A stretch of DNA of 64,000 nucleotides from Bacillota bacterium (GCA_023435225.1 JAEYRX010000013.1:1-64000); one strand, 5' to 3'; positions 54,191 through 62,550 are shown, numbered from the stretch's first letter. Made by a program: numbers and translations. The notes: a model not told the origin generated them from the letters alone.

Positions 54191-54511
54191 TTAATACTGT
54201 TGACGCTTTGGCTTAAAACAATCACGGCAATAAACTGGTTTATCTCCGCTAGGCTGAAAAGGAACCGTAGTGTTGGCTCCACAAGTATGGCATACCGCCG
54301 AATACATTTGGCGCTCGGAGCTTTGATAGCCGTTGCGTCCGCCGTTATAACCCCTTCTGCCGGAGTTCTGTTCCTTTTTTGCCGCCCTACATTCCGGACA
54401 ACGCCCGGGTTCGTTGGTAAACCCCTTTTGTTCATAAAATTCTTGTTCGCTGACAGTGAATGGAAAATCATTTCCACAGTCTTTGCATACTAATGTTTTG
54501 TCTTGTAACAT
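54191..54511 (-). CDS. Zinc-ribbon protein
   Basis: Protein of 106 residues with four CxxC knuckles: CKDCGNDF, CPECRAAK, CHTCGAN and CRDCFKP, enough for two zinc ribbons joined by a Gly/Arg/Tyr-rich linker (RRGYNGGRNGYQSS). This two-ribbon form is widespread in Bacillota and has no established role; an RNA- or ribosome-associated role is often suspected. GGAGG lies seven bases before the ATG at 54511; the longer frame to 54598 lacks a ribosome binding site. Its leader has the hairpin GCCCGATGGGC. Confidence 0.85.
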   Translation of the reverse strand: MLQDKTLVCKDCGNDFPFTVSEQEFYEQKGFTNEPGRCPECRAAKKEQNSGRRGYNGGRNGYQSSERQMYSAVCHTCGANTTVPFQPSGDKPVYCRDCFKPKRQQY

Positions 54512-54697
54512 AAAAAAACCTCCATTTAAGCCCGATGGGCTATTTACCTTTCCCTCGGGTTTATAATACTGGAGGCAATTTCTTTTTGGAATTTGCAAAC
54601 ATTATTACTTCCTAAGTTTAGGCATTATTTATATAATAGCACAGATTTTAAAAATATACAAAACATTTTAAAAATTTGTCTGTTTTTCGCCTGTTTA

Positions 54698-55039
54698 TCA
54701 CTGCCCGCAACCCCCAACAAATTTCAACAAATTCTCAAAACAGGTATAATCTAATGACGGATCCATTCCTCCCCTGATTCTGGCTTTCGCCAACGCTAAC
54801 TGCAATCCAATGTATGCTACCTGTCTTTCCAAAAAGTAAACATTCTCCATCCTTGGGTCGGATAAATCAGCGTTATTATAGCGGTTTATGGCGCACATAT
54901 ATTCATCTAGAGCTTTCCCAACATCAGCATCCGTTGTGTTTTTATACTTTTCAAATTCCGATTCGCTACTGTTCATCTCTAAACTATAAGTAGAAGTTTT
55001 ATTATTTACAGATGTTCTGCCGTTTATTCGTATAGCCAT
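54698..55039 (-). CDS. Unknown small protein
   Basis: Protein of 113 residues, not recognised. It starts MAIRINGRTSVNNKTS, has a polar, acidic middle (NSSESEFEKYKNTTDADVGKALDEY) and a helix with VYFLERQVAYIGLQLALAKARI, ending CFENLLKFVGGCGQ. No signal peptide or membrane span. GGGAG lies eight bases before the ATG at 55039. It is divergent from the spore protein gene sspH, 126 bases away. The two C-terminal Cys may bind a metal or form a disulfide. Confidence 0.6.
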   Translation of the reverse strand: MAIRINGRTSVNNKTSTYSLEMNSSESEFEKYKNTTDADVGKALDEYMCAINRYNNADLSDPRMENVYFLERQVAYIGLQLALAKARIRGGMDPSLDYTCFENLLKFVGGCGQ

Positions 55040-55165
55040 TTTCAAATCTCCCTTTAACTATATTATTACATTAATGACTATGATGAGAGAGTTCTCACTA
55101 TTCCAAAATATCATTTGAATTTATTTTAAAAACCAGGACAGAATACGGAAAAAGGAGTTGATCTT

Positions 55166-55351
55166 GTGAATAGCCAGAGGGCAAAACAAATTATTGAATC
55201 ACATGGAGTTATTGAGGTTAAATACCATGATTCACCCGTATGGATTGAACAGGTCTTACCGGCTGAAAACGAAGCTGAAGTGACCGATTTGGATACGAAC
55301 GAAAGAATGAATGTTCCTCTCAAAGAGCTAACAGAAACGGGTTTCTATTAA
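55166..55351 (+). CDS. sspH: Small acid-soluble spore protein, H type
   Basis: Protein of 61 residues with the SspH pattern: MNSQRAKQIIESHGVIEVKYHDSPVWIEQV followed by a short acidic stretch and NVPLKELTE. H-type SASPs are made in the forespore and packed in the spore core. The GTG at 55166 has AAAGGAG eight bases upstream. This gene is direct evidence that the organism forms endospores. Confidence 0.9.
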   Translation: MNSQRAKQIIESHGVIEVKYHDSPVWIEQVLPAENEAEVTDLDTNERMNVPLKELTETGFY

Positions 55352-55407
55352 AAAAAGATAATCAGGTATGCCAAAAAAAACTCAATATAAGAAAGACTCC
55401 TCCTGTA

Positions 55408-55445
55408 AAAAAAAGGCGGTTAATCCAATTAGGTTATCCGCCGAT
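55408..55445 (-). terminator. Terminator-like hairpin without a gene on its strand
   Basis: Minus-strand stem GGCGGATAACCT / GGATTAACCGCC (one mismatch) with a loop of four bases, followed by eight T. The only minus-strand gene that could end here starts more than 1.4 kb away. On the plus strand it has no T tract. Confidence 0.6.
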
Positions 55446-55495
55446 ATAAAGATAGAAAATGAAAAAGTTTTGATAACAGATTCAGGAGGAGTAGC

Positions 55496-56524
55496 ATGCT
55501 TAATACCAAAGCGTTAATTCATTATTTTACCGGCACCGGGAATTCCGCTCGGGCATCTGTACTAGTAAGTTCCGAACTTCGTTCCGCCGGAATCGACCCT
55601 TTTATCCGTTCGATTACTAAAGGAAAAACACCTTATCAAAGTTCTTTTGATCTCCATATATTTATATTTCCTACCTATTCTTTTACCATGCCGGAGATTA
55701 TGCGCCGCTATCTCAAATCTTTACCTCCGGGCCGGGGTTCAAGGACAATGATCATAGCAATTCATGGCGAAGAAGGATATGAAGGAAGCGCTTTATTTGC
55801 GGCTACTAAAATTCTCACCAACCGAGGTTACCATGTTCACTTAACAGATAATATTGAATTTCCAAGTAGTTTTACCCAGTTCATTAATCCTACCGATTCC
55901 ACCGAACAAGACAAAATCTATAACCAGGCTGCCCAAAAAATTAACGTTATTATGCAGCGTTTTATTAATGGAGAAGAATCCCTAAAGCCCTGTAGCTTTT
56001 TTAATAGGTTCTGGACTGGTCTGGTTGGTTTTCTCTTTTCTACCATTGGTCGACGGTATATGGGAAAATTGTTTGTTGTGGATGAGAGCTGTAATAGATG
56101 TGGCAAATGTCTAAAAATTTGCCCATCCGGAGCGCTTAAAATGGTTTTTAGACCACGATGGAATTATAAATGCCAAGCTTGTCAACGTTGTATCAATTTT
56201 TGTCCGGAGAAGGCAATTCAGACTTCGTGTATACGCCCGATTATCATGATAGGTTCCATGGTCTTAGCTTATTTCTGGGTAAAAACCATATCAATATCAG
56301 ATTATTCTTCATTTAGCAACCCTTTTTTAGATGGTTTTATATATTTTTTCTTATGGCTAATTAGTTATTTAGTTTTCTTTTATGTTACCGACAAAATTTT
56401 ATTTATCCTTGAGCTTATCCCCGGCATTCGTAAATTATTGAATCATAGCTTTACCAAAAGTTTTCGCCGTTATTTGGAACCACATTATAACCCCAGTAAT
56501 AAAATGAGGGATTTTCAAATTTAA
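55496..56524 (+). CDS. EFR1-type flavodoxin/ferredoxin membrane protein
   Basis: Protein of 342 residues of the EFR1 (flavodoxin domain plus two 4Fe-4S clusters) family. Residues 1-150 have a flavodoxin-like fold with the phosphate loop YFTGTGNSAR; two clusters follow in CNRCGKCLKICPSG and CQACQRCINFCPEKA; two or three hydrophobic segments end the protein (IIMIGSMVLAYF, YFFLWLISYLVFFYV). It probably moves low-potential electrons at the membrane. AGGAGG lies before the ATG. Confidence 0.88.
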   Translation: MLNTKALIHYFTGTGNSARASVLVSSELRSAGIDPFIRSITKGKTPYQSSFDLHIFIFPTYSFTMPEIMRRYLKSLPPGRGSRTMIIAIHGEEGYEGSALFAATKILTNRGYHVHLTDNIEFPSSFTQFINPTDSTEQDKIYNQAAQKINVIMQRFINGEESLKPCSFFNRFWTGLVGFLFSTIGRRYMGKLFVVDESCNRCGKCLKICPSGALKMVFRPRWNYKCQACQRCINFCPEKAIQTSCIRPIIMIGSMVLAYFWVKTISISDYSSFSNPFLDGFIYFFLWLISYLVFFYVTDKILFILELIPGIRKLLNHSFTKSFRRYLEPHYNPSNKMRDFQI

Positions 56525-56529
56525 TAATA

Positions 56530-56600
56530 CAACTTTCGCATTTTTATTTAAATGCAGTAAAAGCATATATTGATTAAATTACCATATATCGTTTAGAAAA
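56530..56600. repeat. Family D half element (copy 4)
   Basis: CAACTTTCGCATTTTTATTTAAATGCAGTAAAA matches the left arm of copy 3 (13006-13153) closely, but the complementary right arm is missing or too worn to see. It starts five bases after the EFR1 stop. Confidence 0.6.
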
Positions 56601-56700
56601 TCTTAATTAACTAATCCTGAAAATACATAATTAAAGAATTTTGAATATTGGACGATTATTTAATTACCGAATTTAATAATATCAAAAGGAGTTGAAGGAG

Positions 56701-56829
56701 ATGCCTAGGAGGGCTTTCGTATTTGATATTGAAGAGGGGAAAACCGACAATTTTCAAAAAATTGTTGAGTTGGCTGAAAAACTATTTGCTTCATTATCAA
56801 CCCGGTTACAAGGTACAAAGTTAAAATGA
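56701..56829 (+). CDS. Unannotated 42-residue protein with own terminator
   Basis: Open frame of 42 residues (MPRRAFVFDIEEGKTDNFQK, then a helix IVELAEKLFASL and a basic end). AAAAGGAG lies nine bases before the ATG at 56701, and a good intrinsic terminator (56838-56868) lies eight bases after the stop. Both signals at the right distances make translation likely in spite of its size. There is no known family that I can name; the FVFDIEEG start and short helix do not show a function. Confidence 0.6.
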   Translation: MPRRAFVFDIEEGKTDNFQKIVELAEKLFASLSTRLQGTKLK

Positions 56830-56837
56830 CACTCATT

Positions 56838-56868
56838 AAAAAACGGAGGCATAAACTTCCGTTTTTTT
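56838..56868 (+). terminator. Intrinsic terminator of the 42-residue gene
   Basis: Stem AAAAACGGA / TCCGTTTTT with a loop of about nine bases and a T7 tail. Confidence 0.8.
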
Positions 56869-56907
56869 AGTTTTTAATTACTTTTCAATTCTTAATTGTC
56901 AATTGAT

Positions 56908-57384
56908 TTAAAAAGTCTCGTCCATGTTTGTTCTTAAAAACCAAATGTACGAAAGATGCCGTTTACCGGAGTTACTTTTTCTTCTCCAATTATCTAGGAA
57001 CAAAAACCCATTTCTCATAGCATAATAAATAAGTGTTTCAAGTTTTAAGGCTTCCGGTGAAACTAAAGTTCCGTTTTCTTCCTCACCATTGCCGGTAATT
57101 TTTTTTGAAATTATGAGACATAAGCTTCCTTCAGATTTTAATGCTTCATAATTTTTCCTAAACAATTCATTTAAAAGCGACCCATTTGGTGGAGGATTAG
57201 TTATGTATATAAAATCTAAGGGGCTCTTTAAAGCAGGGAAGGATTCGGTATTTTTAGCATTAAAAATTAATATTCTATTCTTAAGAACCTGATCAATCTG
57301 AATATTTGCTAAAACTTGTTGATTTCCCCAGCTAAAAGAGCTATTTTCTATATACGGAAGAAAGTATGGCCGATTTGTTCCCAT
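56908..57384 (-). CDS. Unknown protein, weakly methyltransferase-like
   Basis: Protein of 158 residues, not securely recognised. The central DFIYITNPPPNGSLLNELF followed by EALKSEGSLCLIISKKI resembles motif IV (NPP) and following strand of DNA/RNA N-methyltransferases, and HLSYIWFLRTN near the end resembles their last strand. The N-terminal SAM-binding motif is not clear, so it may be a truncated or diverged methyltransferase. AAGAGATGAG lies before the ATG but far from ideal. Confidence 0.5.
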   Translation of the reverse strand: MGTNRPYFLPYIENSSFSWGNQQVLANIQIDQVLKNRILIFNAKNTESFPALKSPLDFIYITNPPPNGSLLNELFRKNYEALKSEGSLCLIISKKITGNGEEENGTLVSPEALKLETLIYYAMRNGFLFLDNWRRKSNSGKRHLSYIWFLRTNMDETF

Positions 57385-57644
57385 TCTAAAAACTCATCTC
57401 TTTCTACTAGTCTTCTATTAATTAAAATCTATTTTCATTATATGAAAGATATTTTAGAATTCTGTTTCTCATATATATTCCCCTGCTGAGATATATTGAA
57501 AATTTTTAATGCTTTACCAGTAAAAAGTACTAAAGATTTTTTATTAACCGACGAAAACAATAAATGAAATTCCCCTTAAAATGATGGAACAACTAATGGA
57601 ATATTTCACTACTAAAAATATTGAAAACAGCGGAGTAAAACAGC

Positions 57645-58619
57645 ATGAAAAATTTAATTAAACTTATTGTATTAGTATCTTGCTTAATTTCTACAATTAC
57701 TTATGCAGAAACTCAACCTTCAGTTAAAGCTACTGCGGCAATTTTAATTAATGCTGAAACCGGTGAGGTGCTTTATTCAAAAAATCCCACATCAATAATG
57801 GCCCCTGCCAGCACTACTAAAATTATGACTGCAATTCTGGCAATTGAAAAAAGCGATCTCAACCGGAAAATTAAAGTAAGCCGAAGAGCAGCCAGTATAC
57901 CAGGTTCTTCAATGAATCTTCGTCCCGGAGAAGTACAAACTTTAAAAAATCTTCTCTATGGTTTGTTATTATCGTCAGGGAACGATGCCGCCTCTGCTAT
58001 TGCCGAATATATCGCCGGTACGGAAAGTAAATTTGCCAAAATGATGACAGCCAAAGCTGCAGAGCTTGGAATGAAAAATACTTGTTTTAAGAATGCCAGC
58101 GGCTTACCAGCCGCCGGACATAATACTACCGCATATGATATGGCTCTTCTAGCTACATATGCTTTAAAAAACCCGGTTTTTGCCGAGATAGTACAGACCA
58201 AAACAGCATCTGTCCGCAGTTCCCGCTCCAACCGATCAAGATATTTGAAAAACCATAACAAACTGCTCTGGCAGTATCCCTATATTACCGGTATAAAAAC
58301 AGGTTATACCAGAAGAGCCGGGAGATGCCTGGTAGCCTCCGCCTCACAAAATGGTATTACCTTAATCTCAGTGGTATTAAAGTCAGGGACTATGTATAAC
58401 GATACCGTAAATCTTTTCAGTTACGGTTTCCAAGTTAGCCCGGACTTGATTAATAATGATATTGATAATGGGGAAAATATTGAACATACTGATGAAAATA
58501 ATAATGGGAATGTTGATGATAATGCGATAACAAGTCAAACCGAGTCTATCAACACTGAACCTGTCCAAACAACCGAAACTGTACAAACAACTGAAGCTAC
58601 TCCGATGGAAGCGGAATGA
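57645..58619 (+). CDS. D-alanyl-D-alanine carboxypeptidase (DacF/PBP5-like)
   Basis: Serine DD-peptidase of 324 residues with signal peptide (1-22, ends TYAE). The catalytic tetrads are visible: SxxK in APASTTKIMTA, SGN in LLLSSGNDAASA and KTG in ITGIKTGYTRRAG. It trims the last D-Ala of peptidoglycan stems. The C-terminal beta-domain and amphipathic membrane anchor of PBP5 are replaced by an acidic, Asn/Thr-rich tail (NGENIEHTDENNNGNVDD), so it is exported or loosely attached. CGGAG precedes the ATG. Confidence 0.92.
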   Translation: MKNLIKLIVLVSCLISTITYAETQPSVKATAAILINAETGEVLYSKNPTSIMAPASTTKIMTAILAIEKSDLNRKIKVSRRAASIPGSSMNLRPGEVQTLKNLLYGLLLSSGNDAASAIAEYIAGTESKFAKMMTAKAAELGMKNTCFKNASGLPAAGHNTTAYDMALLATYALKNPVFAEIVQTKTASVRSSRSNRSRYLKNHNKLLWQYPYITGIKTGYTRRAGRCLVASASQNGITLISVVLKSGTMYNDTVNLFSYGFQVSPDLINNDIDNGENIEHTDENNNGNVDDNAITSQTESINTEPVQTTETVQTTEATPMEAE

Positions 58620-58679
58620 TTTACATTTTATACCTTTATTAAAGGTTTAATTGTTATTTGTCAATTGTCAATTAACAAT

Positions 58680-58958
58680 TTATGGTTCAATACTAATTTC
58701 CTTAGACCCCCAAGTCCATTGAAACAATTCTTTTTCCCATAAAGCCTGCAAATAGCCGGCTTTAATAGTTTCAACAGGTTTAACAAGAAAATATTTAACC
58801 ACCCCTTGGTCATATTGTTTGACTATTTCCGCTTGAATTATTTCATAATTATAATATAATTCTAGCCTAATTGCCCGCCCTACCGTTTTTTTCCCTAGAG
58901 CATTACTAAGAATTAAGATTTTTTGTCTTTCTCGCTCCGAAGCCGCTGAAAAGTCCAA
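58680..58958 (-). CDS. Unknown small protein
   Basis: Protein of 92 residues, not recognised; starts MDFSAASERERQKILILSNALGKKT and holds EIIQAEIVKQYDQGVVKYFLV and a Trp-rich end (WEKELFQWTWGSKE). Charged and soluble. The start is a TTG at 58958 with GGAGGTG before it, which is a very good site. It lies between the DacF and NfeD genes on the opposite strand. Confidence 0.65.
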   Translation of the reverse strand: MDFSAASERERQKILILSNALGKKTVGRAIRLELYYNYEIIQAEIVKQYDQGVVKYFLVKPVETIKAGYLQALWEKELFQWTWGSKEISIEP

Positions 58959-59020
58959 TAATCACACCTCCGGGTTTAGTATCTCTCAAAGTATTATTCT
59001 ATATAGGCTTAATTTAATTA

Positions 59021-59040
59021 CTATGATTATGAAAATCCCC
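59021..59040. repeat. Family C fragment (right arm)
   Basis: CTATGATTATGAAAATCCCC matches the right end of family C; the rest of the palindrome is absent. It lies upstream of the NfeD gene. Confidence 0.5.
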
Positions 59041-59189
59041 CATACCAAAATATATTTTGTTATTCCCTATAAATTGCAATAAATTTTCGAAAGGATATTG
59101 AAAATCCTCATAGAAAAAAGAGGAAAATGCCGGAAAAAAGTTGAAATTATTTTTTATTAATTTTTTTCAAAGGAAAGTGGGTAAATCAA

Positions 59190-59777
59190 ATGTCTGAATG
59201 GTGGAGCAGTATTCCTGCTTTTGAGAAATTATTTTGGTACTTTGCCTTACCTTTTACCTTGATTTTTCTGGTCCAATTAATTCTAACAATGATCGGTATT
59301 GACTGGCATGATGGTAGTAGTTTTGAAGTTCATGACGGAGTTGATATCGGACATGATGCCGATTTCATAAGCGGATTCCGTCTTTTCACTTTGAGAAACT
59401 TTATAATTTTCTTTACCGGCTTTGGTTGGGCCGGTATTTTTGCCGTTCATGCGGGTCTTGGACCTATTTTAACTATTATAATTGCGTTTATTACCGGCTT
59501 ATTTTTAATGTTCGCGGTGGCCGGTATGTTTTATCTAATAACTAAATTAAATGAAAGTGGTACCATCAGCCTTTCAAATGCTGTTAACGCTACCGGCCGG
59601 GTTTACCTCCCCATACCAAGCAGACGCTCCGGAACCGGCCAAGTTCAAATAACTGTTCAGGGTTCAATGAGAGAGATTGAAGCGATTACTGACGAAGATA
59701 ATTTGCCCACCGGCACACCTGTTCAAGTAACTCAAGTTATAAATAATGAGATACTCTTGGTCAAAAAGAGTCAATAA
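59190..59777 (+). CDS. NfeD-like membrane protein, flotillin partner
   Basis: Protein of 195 residues with three or four membrane segments (about 12-35, 70-90 and 97-120) and a C-terminal OB-like domain (NATGRVYLPIPSRRSGTGQVQITVQGS...). This matches short NfeD/YuaF-type proteins. The His/Asp-rich insert WHDGSSFEVHDGVDIGHDADF is on the non-cytoplasmic or cytoplasmic loop between spans and may bind a metal. It precedes the flotillin gene on the same strand, its usual partner. AAAGGAAAG lies before the ATG. Confidence 0.8.
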   Translation: MSEWWSSIPAFEKLFWYFALPFTLIFLVQLILTMIGIDWHDGSSFEVHDGVDIGHDADFISGFRLFTLRNFIIFFTGFGWAGIFAVHAGLGPILTIIIAFITGLFLMFAVAGMFYLITKLNESGTISLSNAVNATGRVYLPIPSRRSGTGQVQITVQGSMREIEAITDEDNLPTGTPVQVTQVINNEILLVKKSQ

Positions 59778-59829
59778 TCCAAGTTTATTTAAAACTTATA
59801 GTTGTGTTGTCAAAAGTTTTATTATCATC

Positions 59830-59895
59830 GCTTTTTCTCAATGTCTCTGCGACTCATTTTTATAGGCCACAAAGACACGGAGACACAGTTATTTT
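59830..59895. repeat. Imperfect dyad between the NfeD and flotillin genes
   Basis: ATGTCTCTGCGACTC and CACAAAGACACGGAGACAC form an imperfect hairpin in the intergenic part of the operon. A similar but weaker dyad lies near 20333-20372. Confidence 0.45.
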
Positions 59896-59962
59896 AACAA
59901 ATAGATTAACCATTTTCGGGAGCGAAATTTTTATAAAACAAAACTAAAGGAGAGATTTTTAA

Positions 59963-61360
59963 GTGATAGGTAATGAATATTTTTTAGTTTTAGTTATTGT
60001 AATAGTCATCGTTGTTTTCGGTACGTTTGCCTCCATATTAAAACGTTACAAACGCTGTCCCTCCGACAGGATCTTGGTAGTCTACGGAAAAACCGGTAAA
60101 GCCAAAGATGGGACCAACCGGTCGGCCAAATGTATTCATGGCGGCGCCGCATTTATCTGGCCGGTAATTCAGGATTATGAATTCCTTGATTTAACTCCTT
60201 TCTCCATTGAAGTCAATCTGACTAAAGCATTAAGTAAACAAAACATCCGGGTTGATGTCCCTTCCCGTTTTACTGTCGGTATTTCCACCGAGCACGGTGT
60301 AATGAACAACGCAGCCGAGAGATTACTCGGGCTGAAATTGGAAGTTATCCAGGATTTGGCTAAAGATATCATTTTTGGCCAACTACGTCTGGTTATTGCT
60401 ACTATGGATATTGAGGAGATTAATTCCGACCGCGATAAATTCCTAACCAATGTCTCCAACAACGTGGAAGCAGAGTTGAAAAAGATCGGATTAAAGCTAA
60501 TCAACGTCAATGTTACCGATATTAAAGACGAATCCGGATATATTGAAGCTTTAGGAAAAGAAGCTGCCGCCAAGGCTATTAATGACGCTAAGAAAAGTGT
60601 AGCGGAAAAAGACCGCGACGGATCAATCGGTGAAGCCAACGCCAAACGGGATGAACGGATACAAGTATCCGAAGCCAATGCCCGGGCGGTCGAAGGTGAA
60701 AACCTGGCAAAAGTATTGGTTGCTAATTCTGATGCCGACCGGCGTGAAAAAGAGGCTGAAGCGGGAAGAAAAGCAATCGCTGCTGAAAAAGTCCAGTCAG
60801 CTAAAGCATTGGAAGAAGCTTATCAATCCGAGCAGACAGCAGAGTTTGCCAGAGCCGAGCGTGAACGGGCCACTCAAACAGCTGATATAGTTGTCCCGGC
60901 TCAAATCGAAAAAGAACAAATCCAAATCGCTGCCGAAGCTGAAGCTGAAAAAACCAGACGGATTGCTAAAGGTGAAGCCGATGGTATCCTACTGGAAATG
61001 GAAGCTAGAGCAAAAGGTCTCTATGAGGTCCTCAGTAAACAAGCGGAAGGTTTCCAAAAAATCGTTGATGCCGCCGGTGGTGTAGCTGATAAAGCAGTCT
61101 TGTTAATGATAGCTGATAAACTACCGGAAATTGTAAAGACGCAAGTTGAAGCTATTAAAAATCTTAAAATCGACAAAATCACGGTTTGGGATTCAATGGG
61201 CAACAACAGCACTCCAACCACAGCTAACTTTTTAGCCGGGATGTTGAAGTCAATCCCTCCATTAGATGAGTTATTTAAAACCGCCGGTTTGCAATTACCA
61301 AGTTACTTGGGGGAAACTATTAAACCGGAAGAACAAAGCGAAAAAAAAGATACTGAATAA
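59963..61360 (+). CDS. floT: Flotillin-like SPFH protein
   Basis: Flotillin of 465 residues: an N-terminal membrane segment (VLVIVIVIVVFGTFASI), the SPFH domain (about 30-200), and a long alpha-helical coiled-coil rich in EA/AEA repeats (SEANARAVEGENLAKVLVANSDADRREKEAEAGRKAIAAEKV and AEAEAEKTRRIAKGEADGILLEM), then a short tail. It forms membrane microdomains, usually with NfeD. The start is a GTG at 59963 with AAAGGAG before it. The NfeD gene is 185 bases upstream. Confidence 0.93.
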   Translation: MIGNEYFLVLVIVIVIVVFGTFASILKRYKRCPSDRILVVYGKTGKAKDGTNRSAKCIHGGAAFIWPVIQDYEFLDLTPFSIEVNLTKALSKQNIRVDVPSRFTVGISTEHGVMNNAAERLLGLKLEVIQDLAKDIIFGQLRLVIATMDIEEINSDRDKFLTNVSNNVEAELKKIGLKLINVNVTDIKDESGYIEALGKEAAAKAINDAKKSVAEKDRDGSIGEANAKRDERIQVSEANARAVEGENLAKVLVANSDADRREKEAEAGRKAIAAEKVQSAKALEEAYQSEQTAEFARAERERATQTADIVVPAQIEKEQIQIAAEAEAEKTRRIAKGEADGILLEMEARAKGLYEVLSKQAEGFQKIVDAAGGVADKAVLLMIADKLPEIVKTQVEAIKNLKIDKITVWDSMGNNSTPTTANFLAGMLKSIPPLDELFKTAGLQLPSYLGETIKPEEQSEKKDTE

Positions 61361-61414
61361 ATATTTCTTGATGGTTTCCACTATTAGTAAAAATCAAAGT
61401 ATAGGATATTTTAG

Positions 61415-61867
61415 ATGCTGATAAAAAACCTCTGCCGGTTATGTTCAATAGTACTATTAATTGTATTACTCCTGATTTTTAAACCTTCTGCTATTTCAGC
61501 AGTCCCTTTCGAGGATTCCTCTTGGGTAACTATCGGTACCACTGGAGATGCATATAGTTTGGGGGTTCTTGGCAAAAGAATGAATAATATGGCAATAGAA
61601 ATCTCAATAATGCAAGGTGATGAGTTTGGGACTGCTTATGGTTTTGATTATTTAGTATTTAAAGATTTATCCGAAAATCGGGCTTTTTTTGGAGGGATTG
61701 GTATCTATCGCCGGTATATTTATGAATATGAAAATACTTATGAACAAGTTAAAAATGAAATAACTTATACTATTGGAATACAAAGTCGACTGTTCGGCGC
61801 TTTCAATCTCGGATATGGGTACCACTCGCTAAAGGGTTTCCTGCTTCAGTTCGGTACTGGATTTTAG
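61415..61867 (+). CDS. Small signal-peptide protein, possible outer-membrane beta-barrel
   Basis: Protein of 150 residues, not recognised. Residues 1-30 form a signal peptide (a Leu/Ile run, then SAISAVPF). The mature part is strand-like (SWVTIGTTGDAYSLGVLG, NMAIEISIMQG, TAYGFDYLVF, ITYTIGIQSRLF, FNLGYGYHSL) and ends FLLQFGTGF. It resembles the protein at 5879 in size, strand pattern and final Phe, and would also fit an outer membrane. AGGA and TTTTAG precede the ATG. Confidence 0.6.
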   Translation: MLIKNLCRLCSIVLLIVLLLIFKPSAISAVPFEDSSWVTIGTTGDAYSLGVLGKRMNNMAIEISIMQGDEFGTAYGFDYLVFKDLSENRAFFGGIGIYRRYIYEYENTYEQVKNEITYTIGIQSRLFGAFNLGYGYHSLKGFLLQFGTGF

Positions 61868-61909
61868 CTTTTCGTGACATTAAGAATTCTAAGTTCGATT
61901 CGGCAAGAA

Positions 61910-61982
61910 TACCATAAACCTCAATCCGGCAAATCTATATTTAAATGATTTTTATAAAGTTACTTGCCGGATGCAGGTTAAA
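61910..61982. repeat. Imperfect dyad and repeated TTACTTGCCG
   Basis: AACCTCAATCCGGCAA (from 61918) and TTGCCGGATGCAGGTT (to 61980) form a hairpin; AAAGTTACTTGCCG occurs twice in a row at its right side. It may end both convergent genes, one at 61867 and one at 62002. Confidence 0.5.
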
Positions 61983-62001
61983 GTTACTTGCCGAATCTTT
62001 T

Positions 62002-62415
62002 TTAATAACCACGAATTTCTTCCAAGCGCTCCTTCTTCCGGTATACCGTTGCTTGCATTAAGGCAATTAAATCTTGCTGATCATCAGTGACTCTAATTGT
62101 ATAGGAAGCTAATCTGGAGTGAAATGATTCTTCAACTGCTTCTGCAAATAGAGTTCCTTCCGATACCGCCTTAAAATAAGATATCCCGGCATTCACAAGT
62201 ACGGCTGCCGTGCCATGAGAATTAGCTGCCGCTGCCAGAGCCAGATCAGCCAAGGTAAAGATAGCCCCTCCTTGAACCGTTCCTAATCCGTTCAAATGGT
62301 CTTTCCGGATTTTTAACTTTGCTTTGGATCTTCCCGGTAATATTTCCAGTAATTCTATTCCTACTGTTTCAAAGCAAAACTTATCTTGCTCAATTACTTT
62401 TTTTACTCTGTCCAT
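62002..62415 (-). CDS. PaaI-family hot-dog thioesterase
   Basis: Thioesterase of 137 residues with the hot-dog signature HLNGLGTVQGGAIFTLADLALAAAAN; the catalytic Asp is in TLAD and the conserved Gly-Gly follows the first strand. It hydrolyses acyl- or aryl-CoA esters. AAAGGAAAG lies about ten bases before the ATG. Upstream, at 62436-62550, stands a family C foldback element that separates it from the MFS gene on the same strand. Confidence 0.88.
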   Translation of the reverse strand: MDRVKKVIEQDKFCFETVGIELLEILPGRSKAKLKIRKDHLNGLGTVQGGAIFTLADLALAAAANSHGTAAVLVNAGISYFKAVSEGTLFAEAVEESFHSRLASYTIRVTDDQQDLIALMQATVYRKKERLEEIRGY

Positions 62416-62435
62416 CCGTTGATCTTTCCTTTCAA

Positions 62436-62550
62436 AGGGAATTTCATAATTACCTTAATATAATTTTGAATACAATATATAGTGAGCAGCCCAGATGCGT
62501 CTATCAATATATTGTATTCAAATGTCTTTTTTATGATTATGAAAATCCCT
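62436..62550. repeat. Foldback element, family C copy 4, inserted into the MFS gene end
   Basis: A 115-bp palindrome with ends AGGGAATTTCATAATTA and TTATGAAAATCCCT and inner arms GAATACAATATATAG and ATATATTGTATTC. The 7-bp direct repeat CTTTCAA flanks it (62429-62435 and 62551-62557). On the minus strand its right end encodes the final residues and TAA stop (62537-62539) of the MFS protein. Confidence 0.9.

Noticed and set aside
54163..54493. Plus- and minus-strand frames overlapping the zinc-ribbon gene
   Set aside because: The CxxC knuckles, start site and terminator support only the frame 54191-54511 on the minus strand.
60175..60678. Open frame of 167 codons antisense to the flotillin gene
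   Set aside because: Composition is that of a complement of the EA-rich coiled coil; no start signal.
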